A DNA stretch of 64,000 nucleotides from Streptomyces ortus. Its GTDB lineage: Bacteria > Actinomycetota > Actinomycetes > Streptomycetales > Streptomycetaceae. Below are positions 9,468 to 17,473 of this stretch, piece after piece. How positions within the stretch are numbered: position 1 is the stretch's first letter; each line of letters opens with the position of its first letter. The stretch spans positions 5,486,118-5,550,117 of the forward strand of contig NZ_JAIFZO010000002.1 in NCBI RefSeq assembly GCF_026341275.1. Direction: 5' to 3'. Both the position numbers and the translations under genes were made by a program. The notes beneath the pieces were generated by a model, which saw only the letters and a program-made list of their open reading frames with translations, was not told the origin of the DNA and ran no database searches.

Positions 9468-11297
9468 TCAGTAGGTCAGGCCGTGCCCCACGGGATACAG
9501 CACCACCGCCGGATCGTCCGCCCGCTGCACCGGCACCGGCAGCCTGCCGCGCGGACCGACCCGCCCGGCGAGCACCCGTACCGCGGCCCGCAGCTCGACG
9601 TCCGTCCACGAGTACGACGCCAAGTAGGCCCTGACGTCCGGCAGTTGAGCCACGTCGTACGGGTTGCGGATGGCGAGCGCGACCACCGGGCGGCCGGTGG
9701 CGAGCAGTTGGTTGACCAGGGTGCGCTGGGCGGAGGCGGCGGTGACGTTGTACGTCCCCACCAGCACGGCGTCCGCGTCCTGGGCCGCCGCGACGGCCTT
9801 CGCGACGGTCGCGGCCGAGGGCGCCGTGCCCGTGGACAGCACGGTCGGGACGAACCCCAGCTCGGTGAGGGCGTTCGCCAGGACGGTCGTGGGCGGGCCC
9901 GTGGTGCCGGAGGGCGAGGCCGGATCGGCCCCGACGACGAGCACCTTCCGGTGCGTACGCCGGGACAGCGGCAGCAGGCCGCCGGAGTTGACGAGCAGCG
10001 TCGTCGTCCGCTCGGCGACACGGTCGGCGGCCTTGAGGTGGGAGGGGATCCCGACCGTGCGGTCGACCCCCCGCCCCGTGACGTACGGGTCCTTCAGCAG
10101 TCCCAGCTTCGCCTTCAGCCGCAGGACGCGCAGGATCGATTCGTCCAGGCGGGCCTCGGTCAGCTCGCCGCCGCGGACGGCCGCCAGGACGGCGTTCCAG
10201 GCGATGTCCAGCTTCGGCGGGTTGAGGAGCTGGTCCACGCCGGCCTTCAGGGCGAGTACGGGCACCCGGTCGTCGCCGTACTTCGTGCGGACGCCCTCCA
10301 TGCCGAGCGAGTCCGTCACCACGACCCCGTCGTAGCCGAGCCTCTCGCGCAGGATGCCGGTGAGGATCGGGCGGGAGAGGGTCGCCGGGTCGCCGGCCGG
10401 GTCGAGCGCCGGGACCATGATGTGCGCGGTCATGATCGAGTCGATGCCGGCGGCGATCGCGGCCTTGAACGGCGGCGCGTCCAGCTCGGCCCACTGCGCC
10501 TCGGTGTGCGCGATGACCGGGAAGCCGTAGTGGCTGTCGGTCTCGGTGTCGCCGTGCCCCGGGAAGTGCTTGGAGGTGGCGGCGACCCCGGCACCCTGAT
10601 AGCCCTTCACCTGCGCGGCGACCAGGCCCGCCACGGCCTGGGGGTCGGAGCCGAAGGAGCGGACGCCGATGACCGGGTTGGCCGGGTTCACGTTCACGTC
10701 GGCGACCGGGGCGTAGTCCTGGAGGATGCCCATCGTGCGCAGCTCGGCGCCGCCGATGCGCCCGGCGGTGCGGGCGTCGGTACGCGAACCGCCCGCGCCC
10801 AGGGCCATCGCGCCGGGGAAGAGCGTCGCGGGCGTGCCCACCCGGGCCACTATGCCGTGCTCCTGGTCGGTGGAGATCAGCACGGGGAGGCCGCGGGGCT
10901 GTTCGAGCGAGGCCTTCTGGATGCCGTTGCTCAGGTCCGCGATCTGGTGCGGTTCGCGGGTGTTGTGGGCCCACCCGAAGTAGATGATCCCGCCGACCCG
11001 GTACTTCGCGATCAGCTCGGCGGCCGTCCGTACGCCGATCTCCGCGAGGTTGGCGTCGATGTCGGCCTGGTCGGGTGCGGTGGCCGAGTGCCCGTACACC
11101 CGCATCACGAAGAGCTGTCCGACCTTCTCTTCGAGCGACATACGGGAGATGAGGGCCCTCAGCCGTTTGTCCTCGTGCTTGTTGTCCTCGCGCTTCTTGT
11201 CCTCGTGCTTGGCGGCGGCCAGGGCGGGGGTGGCGCCGGCGACGGCTGCCGCCGCGCCCGCGGTGGCAGCGAGCAGCGTACGTCTGGAGGTGTGCAC
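9468..11297 (-). CDS. Tat-exported glycoside hydrolase family 3 (beta-N-acetylhexosaminidase-like)
   Basis: A 609-residue family 3 glycosidase. The N-terminus TSRRTLLAATAG is a twin-arginine signal ending near residue 28 (ALAAA). A short linker of alternating Lys, His, Glu and Asp follows. The catalytic TIM barrel has KHFPGHGDTETDSH (about 242-255), the signature of NagZ-type enzymes that use a His/Asp dyad as general acid, and the nucleophile Asp in VVVTDSLGM (about 324-332). The C-terminal alpha/beta sandwich spans about 400-605. Likely substrates are N-acetylglucosamine-containing glycans such as cell-wall fragments or chitin. The GTG start at 11297 is preceded by AAGGAG at five bases. A promoter with an overlapping palindrome lies at 11445-11473. 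Confidence 0.92.
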   Translation of the reverse strand: MHTSRRTLLAATAGAAAAVAGATPALAAAKHEDKKREDNKHEDKRLRALISRMSLEEKVGQLFVMRVYGHSATAPDQADIDANLAEIGVRTAAELIAKYRVGGIIYFGWAHNTREPHQIADLSNGIQKASLEQPRGLPVLISTDQEHGIVARVGTPATLFPGAMALGAGGSRTDARTAGRIGGAELRTMGILQDYAPVADVNVNPANPVIGVRSFGSDPQAVAGLVAAQVKGYQGAGVAATSKHFPGHGDTETDSHYGFPVIAHTEAQWAELDAPPFKAAIAAGIDSIMTAHIMVPALDPAGDPATLSRPILTGILRERLGYDGVVVTDSLGMEGVRTKYGDDRVPVLALKAGVDQLLNPPKLDIAWNAVLAAVRGGELTEARLDESILRVLRLKAKLGLLKDPYVTGRGVDRTVGIPSHLKAADRVAERTTTLLVNSGGLLPLSRRTHRKVLVVGADPASPSGTTGPPTTVLANALTELGFVPTVLSTGTAPSAATVAKAVAAAQDADAVLVGTYNVTAASAQRTLVNQLLATGRPVVALAIRNPYDVAQLPDVRAYLASYSWTDVELRAAVRVLAGRVGPRGRLPVPVQRADDPAVVLYPVGHGLTY

Positions 11298-11356
11298 GTG
11301 CGCTCCTTCCGGAGAGGGCCCGGGGACCCGTGGAGGGGCGAGCAGGAATGAACCCT

Positions 11357-11426
11357 TGCGGAGTCCTGCGGAGTCCTGCGGAGTCCTTGGGTGGATCCCC
11401 GATAGATCCCCGAAGGATCCTTGAAG
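11357..11426. repeat. Two short tandem repeats in the glycosidase leader (10-bp x3, 11-bp x3)
   Basis: TGCGGAGTCC is repeated three times without change at 11357-11386. It is followed at 11394-11426 by three 11-bp units GATCCCCGATA, GATCCCCGAAG and GATCCTTGAAG. Both lie between the predicted promoter and the start codon of the minus-strand glycosidase, so they would be in its transcribed leader. Confidence 0.75.
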
Positions 11427-11444
11427 AAAACTGCCAAGGAGTCA

Positions 11445-11473
11445 CGGATATCCGGGAAATTACTGCCAGTCAA
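11445..11473 (-). promoter_or_regulatory. Predicted promoter of the family 3 glycosidase with operator-like palindrome
   Basis: On the minus strand a TTGACT -35 (11468-11473) and a TATCCG -10 (11445-11450) are 17 bases apart, close to the main vegetative consensus. The -10 is part of a perfect 10-bp palindrome CGGATATCCG (11445-11454), a plausible repressor site. Confidence 0.5.
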
Positions 11474-12128
11474 TAGCGCGGACGGACGACGCGGTGGGTG
11501 GCGCCGGGGTCGCGCCGGAATGGCGCCGGGGGCCTCGCGATGGCGCCGGGGGAGGGACCGTCACCGGCGCTGTTGGAGGGGCGCGCGCCGGTGACGGCGT
11601 GCTGCCGGCCGCAGACGGCGGAGAGGGTAGTCAGCGATCGCAGCCAGCAGCGAGGCCGACACCGCACTGCGGAGACTCATCCGGCAGCATGCGAATTGGA
11701 CGGGGGGCGGGGGGGATGGGTTCCCGGGAACCGTTGGATTGGCGCCAAGTCGGGACGGGGGAGGGCGGGAGTGCGTGGCGTGGCCCCCGGGGGCTTGCGG
11801 TTCGGCCGACCCGCAGGGCCCGCGCCGTGCGCCCGTGCCCGTGCCCGTGCCCGTGCCCGTGCCCCGGAGGGTTGCGCCGTTCCCCGCGCCCCTAAAAGAT
11901 TGCGCCGTTCCCCGCGCCCCTGAGGGGGTGGGTCGTTCGCCGTGTCCCCGGAGGGTTGCGCCGTTTCTCGCGCCCCTAAAAGATTGCGCCGTTCCCCGCG
12001 CCCCTGAGGGGGTGGGTCGTTCGCCGTGTCCCCGGAGGGTTGCGCCGTTTCTCGCGCCCCTAAAAGACTGCGCCGTTCCCCGCGCCCCTGGAAGGGGGGC
12101 CGGGGGTGAAATTGCGGGGGGGTGTGGG
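11474..12128. repeat. Intergenic array A: GCCCGT hexamers plus an 84-bp tandem repeat carrying six 20-bp elements
   Basis: No credible gene; open frames here are products of repeats. At 11831-11860 GCCCGT is repeated five times. From about 11864 to 12089 an 84-bp unit is repeated 2.7 times. Each unit carries two copies of the 20-base element GCGCCGTTCCCCGCGCCCCT; the six copies start at 11874, 11902, 11958, 11986, 12042 and 12070. Two of them carry TTTCTC in place of TTCCCC. The same element, in either orientation, forms the other arrays of this window. Confidence 0.85.
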
Positions 12129-12956
12129 TTATGCCGCCTCGTTCAGGAGTTGGGAGAGGTAGTTGTGGCCCGCCGACAGCAGTCCCTCCAGGGGGGCGGC
12201 CGATTCGTACCAGCGCTTCTCGTACTCCCAGCACAGCCAGCCGTCCCATCCCTCGCGGGAGAGCACATCGACGCACTCGGTGAGCGGAAGGACCCCCGCC
12301 CCGAGCGCCAGCGGAGTCGTGTCGTCCGCCGACGCGATGTCCTTGACCTGGACATAGCCGAGGAACGGCGACAGCGCCGCAAAGCTCGCCGACGGCTGCT
12401 CCCCACCGAGCCACGTGTGCATGACGTCCCAGAGCGCCCCCGCCTGACGGTGCCCGACGGGCCCGAGGACGCGGATCGCGTCGGCGCCGGTGCGGTGCGA
12501 GTCGTGGGTCTCCAGCAGGATCCGTACACCGAGGTCGGCCGCGTACTCGGCCGCCGTGCCCAGCCGCCGGGCGGCCGTCGCGTCGGCCTCCTCGGCGCTC
12601 TGCCCGGGGTCCTGTCCGGGCGTCGTGGGACCGGAGTCGCCGCCGGGGAAGACCCGGATGAAGGGCGCGCCCAAGTCCCGCGCGAGGAGCAGGAGATCGC
12701 GGATCTCGGCGAGCACGGGCTCGTCGTCGCCCGGCGCCGCCACCCGCGCGTACCCCGCCAGGCCCAGGATCTCGACGCCCGCCGTCTTGAACTCGGCGGC
12801 CACCTCGGCCCGCGCGGTGAGGTCGAGGCCGGTGTGCACGGGCTCCTCGGGATGCGTACGCAACTCGACGCCGTGATAGCCGTGGGAGGCGGCGAGTCGC
12901 ACCACGTCGCTGATCGGGAGTCCGGGTACACCGAGGGTGGAGAAGGCCAGTTTCAC
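12129..12956 (-). CDS. Sugar phosphate isomerase/epimerase family protein (TIM barrel)
   Basis: A 275-residue xylose-isomerase-like TIM barrel (AP endonuclease 2 superfamily). It begins KLAFSTLGVPGLPISDVVRLA, has GYHGVELR in strand 2, RVFPGGDS in the middle, ILLETHDSHRTG (Glu and His likely metal ligands), ALWDVMHTWLGG (Asp and His) and a late WLCWEYEKRW with a further acidic ligand. Family members isomerise or epimerise keto-sugars, inositols or hydroxypyruvate; the substrate is not readable here. The GTG start at 12956 has GAAGGTG seven bases upstream. It is a single gene between a repeat array and the MarR-GNAT gene. A second family member lies at 19797-20651 in the LacI-linked operon. Confidence 0.85.
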   Translation of the reverse strand: MKLAFSTLGVPGLPISDVVRLAASHGYHGVELRTHPEEPVHTGLDLTARAEVAAEFKTAGVEILGLAGYARVAAPGDDEPVLAEIRDLLLLARDLGAPFIRVFPGGDSGPTTPGQDPGQSAEEADATAARRLGTAAEYAADLGVRILLETHDSHRTGADAIRVLGPVGHRQAGALWDVMHTWLGGEQPSASFAALSPFLGYVQVKDIASADDTTPLALGAGVLPLTECVDVLSREGWDGWLCWEYEKRWYESAAPLEGLLSAGHNYLSQLLNEAA

Positions 12957-13127
12957 GAAATCGCACCTTCGCTGTCGATCGAGGCGGGCGAGTCAGGACT
13001 ACGGGCGCGGGTGTGTCCGCGGGTCGTTCCGGCCGGAGTGCCGGCGGTGCCGGGAGCCCCGAACGCGCCCGGGACGGTGCGCCACGAAACGGACCCTACC
13101 CGCCGCTCGCGTTCTCTCACTTCCGTG

Positions 13128-14066
13128 TCACTCCTGTGTTCCGAGCAGGTCCAGCCGCCAGTCCTGGCCGACGAGATCGGCGCCGAAGGAGCGGTGCGGC
13201 TTCTCGTCGACGAGGACGAAACCGTGCCGCAGGTAGATGCGGCGCGCGGAGGTCAGGACGTCGTTCGTCCACAGGACCATCTCCCGGTAGCCGACCCCCC
13301 GGGCGAACCCGACACAGGCGCTCACCAGCCGGTCGCCGATGCCGAGGCCGCGCGCGTCCGGCTCGACGAGCAGCAGGCGCAGCCGGGCGGTGCCGGGTGC
13401 CTCGTCGCGTACGCACATCACGCTGCCGACCTGACGGCCGTCCACCTCCGCGATCCACACCCGCTCCAGGTGCGGGTCGTGGTCCTCGGCGAAGTCGGCG
13501 ACGATCCGGGCGACCAGCCCTTCGTAGTCCGTGTTCCAGCCGTGCTCGGCGGTGTAGAGCGCCGCGTTGCGCTGCACGATCCAGCCGAGGTCGCCCGGCC
13601 GGGGCTCGCGCAGCAGGACGTCCTCGCGGCGCGGAGGCCGGAGTCGCGCGTCCGAGAGGATCTCGCGGATGTCCCGCATCGCCCCGGTGAGCCGGGCCCG
13701 GTCCTCGGGCGGCACGGTCGAGAGCAGCGAGCCGACCGAGTCCCGCGAGCGCTCGTCCAGCAGGTCGGCGGTCTCCCGCCCGCGCGCCGTGAGGGTGACG
13801 CTGCGGCGCCGGGTGTCCTTCTCCGAAGGCGTCCGCTCGATGAGCCCGTCCTTCTCGAACTTCGTCAGCAGCCGGCTCAGATAGCCGGAGTCGAGGGAGA
13901 GTTCGGTACGGAGGTCGGCGGTGTCCGTACGGGGGGAGTGGGCCAGCTCGTACAGCACGCGGGACTCCGTGAGCGTGTACGGGGCGTGGAGCCGACGGCT
14001 GTAGTCCAGCGCGCCGATGAGGTTGGTGTAGAAGCGGTTGAAGGCGCGGATCTCCGGAACGGTCAT
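13128..14066 (-). CDS. MarR regulator fused to a GNAT N-acetyltransferase
   Basis: A 312-residue two-domain protein. Residues 1-140 form a MarR winged helix: recognition region SLDSGYLSRLLTKFEKDGLIERT followed by the wing DTRRRSVTLTARG. Residues 150-312 form a GNAT domain: WIVQRNAALYTAEHGW, VGSVMCVRD, and the acetyl-CoA loop VEPDARGLGIGDRLVSACV, ending with YLRHGFVLVDEKPH. Such fusions are common in actinobacteria, but the acetyl acceptor is generally unknown. The start at 14066 is preceded by a GACGG-type hexamer run (14088-14120), and a perfect palindrome lies 73 bases upstream, so self-repression is likely. Confidence 0.88.
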   Translation of the reverse strand: MTVPEIRAFNRFYTNLIGALDYSRRLHAPYTLTESRVLYELAHSPRTDTADLRTELSLDSGYLSRLLTKFEKDGLIERTPSEKDTRRRSVTLTARGRETADLLDERSRDSVGSLLSTVPPEDRARLTGAMRDIREILSDARLRPPRREDVLLREPRPGDLGWIVQRNAALYTAEHGWNTDYEGLVARIVADFAEDHDPHLERVWIAEVDGRQVGSVMCVRDEAPGTARLRLLLVEPDARGLGIGDRLVSACVGFARGVGYREMVLWTNDVLTSARRIYLRHGFVLVDEKPHRSFGADLVGQDWRLDLLGTQE

Positions 14067-14138
14067 GACACATGACCCCTGTCTCGCGGTGACGGCGACG
14101 GTGACGGTGACGGTGACGGCGAGGGCATTGCGAGATTG

Positions 14139-14158
14139 CTGACTTAGTCAGGGATTAT
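14139..14158 (-). promoter_or_regulatory. MarR-type palindromic operator beside a putative -10
   Basis: CTGACTTAGTCAG (14139-14151) is a perfect dyad of two 6-bp arms around one base. On the minus strand it directly follows CATAAT (14153-14158), a good -10 hexamer for the MarR-GNAT gene, so a bound dimer would block transcription start. The operator is between two divergent genes and could also affect the one at 14230. Confidence 0.55.
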
Positions 14159-14229
14159 GCCTGCTGCGGGCGATTCTCGACCAGGCCCCTTGGCGGTTTC
14201 CTGCGCGACGGCCCGGATAGCCTTCCGAG

Positions 14230-15729
14230 GTGCTGCAGTACGACGATCTGACGCCCGTGGAACGTGCCGTCTGGGATGCCTTTCCCGAGGGCCGGCTCGT
14301 GGACCTGCGCAGCGGGGTCCTGGAGGAGGACGACGCCGTCGGCGAAAGCGCGTGGGGCTCCGGGCGCACGGTCCGGGCCGAGGTCCTGACGGCCCTGCTG
14401 CTGGGGGCGAACCAGGTCCGGCCGGGAGCCGTCGCGGCACTGAACCTCACCGGCGCGCGGATCGTCGGCAGCCTCGACCTGGAGGGCGGCGACATCGCCC
14501 ACACGGTCCACCTCGCGTCGTGCAGGCTGGAGGAGACCGTGAACGTGCGCGGCAGCGCCACCCGGACGATCCGGCTGAGGAACTGCCGCGTCCTGGACAT
14601 CAATGCGCAGATGGCCCGTATCGAAGGCCGCCTCGACCTGCGCGGAACGACCCTGCGGGGCGGCCGGATCGCGCTCACCAACGCCCATGTCTCCGGAGAA
14701 CTGGTCCTGAACGGGGCGACGTTGGAGGCCGAGGGCAAGTGGGCGCTGTTCGCCGGCGGGCTCGTCGCGGAGGGGGCGGTCTTCTGCCGCGGGCTCACCG
14801 CGAGGGGAGGGTTCCGGCTGCTGGGGGCCCAGCTGTCCGGCGGGCTGTTCCTGGGCGGGGCGCGGTTGGAGAACCCGGAGGGTGAGGCGCTGCTCGCCGA
14901 CACCGCCACCGTGAAGACGCTGGAGCTGACCGACGGGTTCAGCGCCACCGCTGCCGTGCGGTTGCGCGGGGCGCACATCACGAACCGGCTGTCGGTGCGG
15001 GGCGCGGCCCTCGGCGAGGCGGGCGCCGCGCTGGACCTCGCCCGGCTGCAGGTGGCCGAGCTCGACCTCACGCCCGCGGTCGCCCCGCCCGGCGGCATCG
15101 ACCTGCGCAGCGCTCGCGTCGAGGTCCTGCGCGACAACGAGACCTGCCGGACGGCGCGTGTGCGACTGGAGGGGCTCGTCTACGCGTCCCTGCACGCGGA
15201 CGACGCGCCGCCCGCCGGACCCGGCGAACGCGTCGGGGCGGCCCGCAGGGTCGCGTGGCTGCGCCGCTCGCCCGGCTACAGCCCGCAGCCGTACGAGCAG
15301 CTCGCCGGCTGGTACCGCCTCATCGGTCACGACGACGACGCCCGCCTCGTGCTGCTGGAGAAGCAGCGGCACCGGCGCGGCACGCTCCACCCCTTCGCCC
15401 GGCTCTGGGGCCGCGTCTTCGACGCCACGGTCGGCTACGGCTACCGCCCCTGGCGGGCAGGCGGCTGGCTGATCCTGCTGTCGCTGATCGGGACGCTGGT
15501 CTTCCGGGCCCACACGCCCACACCGAACAAGGAGGGCGAGGGGCCGCCGTTCAGTGCCCTGGCCTACACGCTGGACCTGCTGATCCCGATCGGCGGATTC
15601 GGCCAACGCGGCTCCTGGCACTGGAAGGACCCGGCCGTCATGGGCCTCTCGTACGCGCTGATCGCGGCGGGCTGGCTACTGACAACGGCAGTGGTAGCAG
15701 GCATAACCCGCTCCCTAAACAAAACCTGA
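14230..15729 (+). CDS. Beta-helix-like membrane protein with C-terminal transmembrane pair
   Basis: A 499-residue protein starting at GTG 14230. Residues 60-300 are a run of roughly 20-residue rungs (LNLTGARIVGSLDLEGGD, VNVRGSATRTIRLRNCRV, GRLDLRGTTLRGGRIALTNA, RLSVRGAALGE) with alternating small and aliphatic residues, as in right-handed beta-helix or pentapeptide-like proteins. Residues 335-400 contain RRSPGYSPQPYEQLAGWYRLIGHDDDARLVLLEKQRHRR, a conserved block, followed by two membrane helices (about 415-435 and 470-492). Related Streptomyces proteins are often labelled membrane-associated oxidoreductase, but I see no cofactor motif to support that. The function is unknown. Confidence 0.7.
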   Translation: MLQYDDLTPVERAVWDAFPEGRLVDLRSGVLEEDDAVGESAWGSGRTVRAEVLTALLLGANQVRPGAVAALNLTGARIVGSLDLEGGDIAHTVHLASCRLEETVNVRGSATRTIRLRNCRVLDINAQMARIEGRLDLRGTTLRGGRIALTNAHVSGELVLNGATLEAEGKWALFAGGLVAEGAVFCRGLTARGGFRLLGAQLSGGLFLGGARLENPEGEALLADTATVKTLELTDGFSATAAVRLRGAHITNRLSVRGAALGEAGAALDLARLQVAELDLTPAVAPPGGIDLRSARVEVLRDNETCRTARVRLEGLVYASLHADDAPPAGPGERVGAARRVAWLRRSPGYSPQPYEQLAGWYRLIGHDDDARLVLLEKQRHRRGTLHPFARLWGRVFDATVGYGYRPWRAGGWLILLSLIGTLVFRAHTPTPNKEGEGPPFSALAYTLDLLIPIGGFGQRGSWHWKDPAVMGLSYALIAAGWLLTTAVVAGITRSLNKT

Positions 15730-15773
15730 CCCCCCAACAGCCCCGACTAAACCCGCCCGCCCCCCACTCCCCA

Positions 15774-16011
15774 AGGGGCGCGGGGAACGGCGCACTCAGC
15801 CTCGACTGGGCGGCAGCGGAAAGCAGGGCTGCCCGCCCTCACCCAGGGGCGCGGGGAACTGCGCGCTCAACTTCCACTGGGCCGCAGTGGAAAGCCAGGA
15901 GCTGCCCGCCACTCACCCAGGGGCGCGGGGACAAGCGCACTCAGCCTTCACCGGGCCGCAGCGGAAAAGCGCGGCCGCCCCCAACCCACCCAGGGGCGCG
16001 GGGAACGGCGC
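15774..16011 (+). repeat. Array B: four 20-bp elements in a 71-74 bp tandem repeat
   Basis: The element AGGGGCGCGGGGAACGGCGC starts at 15774, 15845, 15919 and 15992. The sequence between copies is also repeated (GGCAGCGGAAAGC, CTGCCCGCC...CACCC), giving a 71-74 bp period. Copies two and three carry small changes. The array lies between the beta-helix gene and the facing LacI gene and is partly read as the LacI C-terminus. Confidence 0.85.
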
Positions 16012-17118
16012 AACACCCCCACCTACCCGCACCCGAAAAGCACCCCCACCCCAAGCCCCCAGCCCCTCAAGACTCCCTCGGCCCGCCGACGGACCCCGCA
16101 CCATCAACTCCCCCCGAATCACCGCGATCCCCCCGGGCGGAACCCCCTCCCGCCCCATGGCGATCCGCCCCGCCCGCGCCCCCGCGTCGGCCAACGGCAA
16201 CCGCACCGTCGTCAACGCCGGCACCGCGTCGATGCTGAACGGCAGGTCGTCGAACCCGACCACGGACACATCGTCCGGAATCCGCAACCCGGAGTCCCGC
16301 AACGCCGCACAAGCACCCAGCGCCACCGTGTCGTTCGCGGCCACGACAGCAGTCAAGCCCGGTTCACGGCGCAGGAGTTCGAGCGTCGCCTCGTACCCCG
16401 CCCGCCGGTCGTACCGCCCGTGCACCGTCCACCCGGGATCATCCGCGATGCCGTGCGCGGCGAGCGCGTCCCGGTGCCCCTCCAGCCGATGACGCGTGGT
16501 CGTCCGTTCCTCCGGCCCCGCGATGTACCCCATCCGCCGGTGCCCGAGCCCGATCAGATGCTCGGTGAGCAGCTTTCCGCCACCCCGGTTGTCGAAGGTG
16601 AGCGCCACCGAGTCGGTGTCCGCCGGCGCGGGAGGCCGCCCGCACAGCACCACCCGCGTCCCCGCCTCACCGAGCTTGCGCAGCTTCGTCGCCACGGCCG
16701 TCGCGTGCGCGGTGTTCTCCACGGCCCCACCGGTCAGTACGACCGCCGCCGCACGCTGCCGCTGAAGCAGCGTGAGGTAGGTGAGTTCGCGCTCCGGAGA
16801 GCCGCCGGTGTTGCACACGACGGCGAGCCGCTCCCCGCCCGCCCGTCCCCCGGGCCCCCCGATCTCGGACTGGATCGCCCCCGCCATGATCCCGAAGAAC
16901 GGGTCGGCGATGTCGTTGACCAGGATCCCGACCAGGTCGGAGGTGGCCGCCGCGAGCGCGCTGGCGGGGCCGTTGAGCACGTAGTCCAGGTCGTCCACGG
17001 CCCGCAGCACCCGTTCACGGGTGGAGGCCGCCACGGGGTAGTTGCCGTTCAGCACGCGCGACACCGTCGCGGGCGAGACCTGCGCGCGGGCCGCCACGTC
17101 CGCCAGGGTCACCGTCAT
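15913..17118 (-). CDS. LacI-family transcriptional regulator with repeat-derived C-terminal tail
   Basis: A 401-residue LacI/GalR repressor. The N-terminal helix-turn-helix and hinge read TLADVAARAQVSPATVSRVLNG...VLRAVDDLDYVLN; the sugar-binding domain follows (GILVNDIADPFFG, RRMGYIAGP, VVAANDTVALGA, DVSVVGFDDLP). Its real end is probably near GELMVRGPSAGR (about residue 350). The remaining tail (SLEGLGAWGGG...VAPFPAPLG...) is translated from repeat array B because no stop occurs until 15913. It faces the three-gene catabolic operon at 17474 and probably represses it. The effector is likely a substrate of that pathway. Start ATG with GGACTTCGAG upstream. Confidence 0.88.
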   Translation of the reverse strand: MTVTLADVAARAQVSPATVSRVLNGNYPVAASTRERVLRAVDDLDYVLNGPASALAAATSDLVGILVNDIADPFFGIMAGAIQSEIGGPGGRAGGERLAVVCNTGGSPERELTYLTLLQRQRAAAVVLTGGAVENTAHATAVATKLRKLGEAGTRVVLCGRPPAPADTDSVALTFDNRGGGKLLTEHLIGLGHRRMGYIAGPEERTTTRHRLEGHRDALAAHGIADDPGWTVHGRYDRRAGYEATLELLRREPGLTAVVAANDTVALGACAALRDSGLRIPDDVSVVGFDDLPFSIDAVPALTTVRLPLADAGARAGRIAMGREGVPPGGIAVIRGELMVRGPSAGRGSLEGLGAWGGGAFRVRVGGGVAPFPAPLGGLGAAALFRCGPVKAECACPRAPG

Positions 17119-17368
17119 CTCGAAGTCCTCCGGTCGCGCATCTCGTCATCGTCCTCAGAGCCGCACCACCGCGGCGCCGTCCCACTCCACCGCCGGACCG
17201 CTTCGCCGTCGGCGCCGCTCCCGCGCCCCGAGTGACGCAGACCTCACGGCCAGGGGGCGGCACGGCCCACACGGCCCCGGCCCCGCCCCCGGGTTCAGGC
17301 TCGTGCTGACCCTACGGCCACGAGCCCGCCCTGTTCGCCCCCTCGAACAACTCGCCACCCCCGCGGTC

Positions 17369-17419
17369 TTGTCCGATCCGCTGCACAGAGGCTAGCTTCT
17401 TCTTACATAGAAAGCGCTT
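17369..17419 (+). promoter_or_regulatory. Promoter and LacI operator of the Gfo/DUF993/isomerase operon
   Basis: TTGTCC (17369-17374) and TAGCTT (17393-17398), 18 bases apart, make a plausible vegetative promoter. Just downstream, GAAAGCGCTTGC contains AAGCGCTT (17412-17419), the central palindrome with a middle CG that LacI-family repressors favour. It would overlap the transcription start. The rest of the 355-base gap (17119-17473) shows no other structure. Confidence 0.65.
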
Positions 17420-17473
17420 GCTGCGACGCTCGCCAGTTCGTACGCGGCGCGGGACGCGTACGGAGGGAATGAC

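Noticed and set aside
11739..14075. A 778-codon plus-strand frame over repeats, the isomerase and the MarR-GNAT gene
   Set aside because: It runs through tandem repeats and antisense to two well-supported minus-strand genes.
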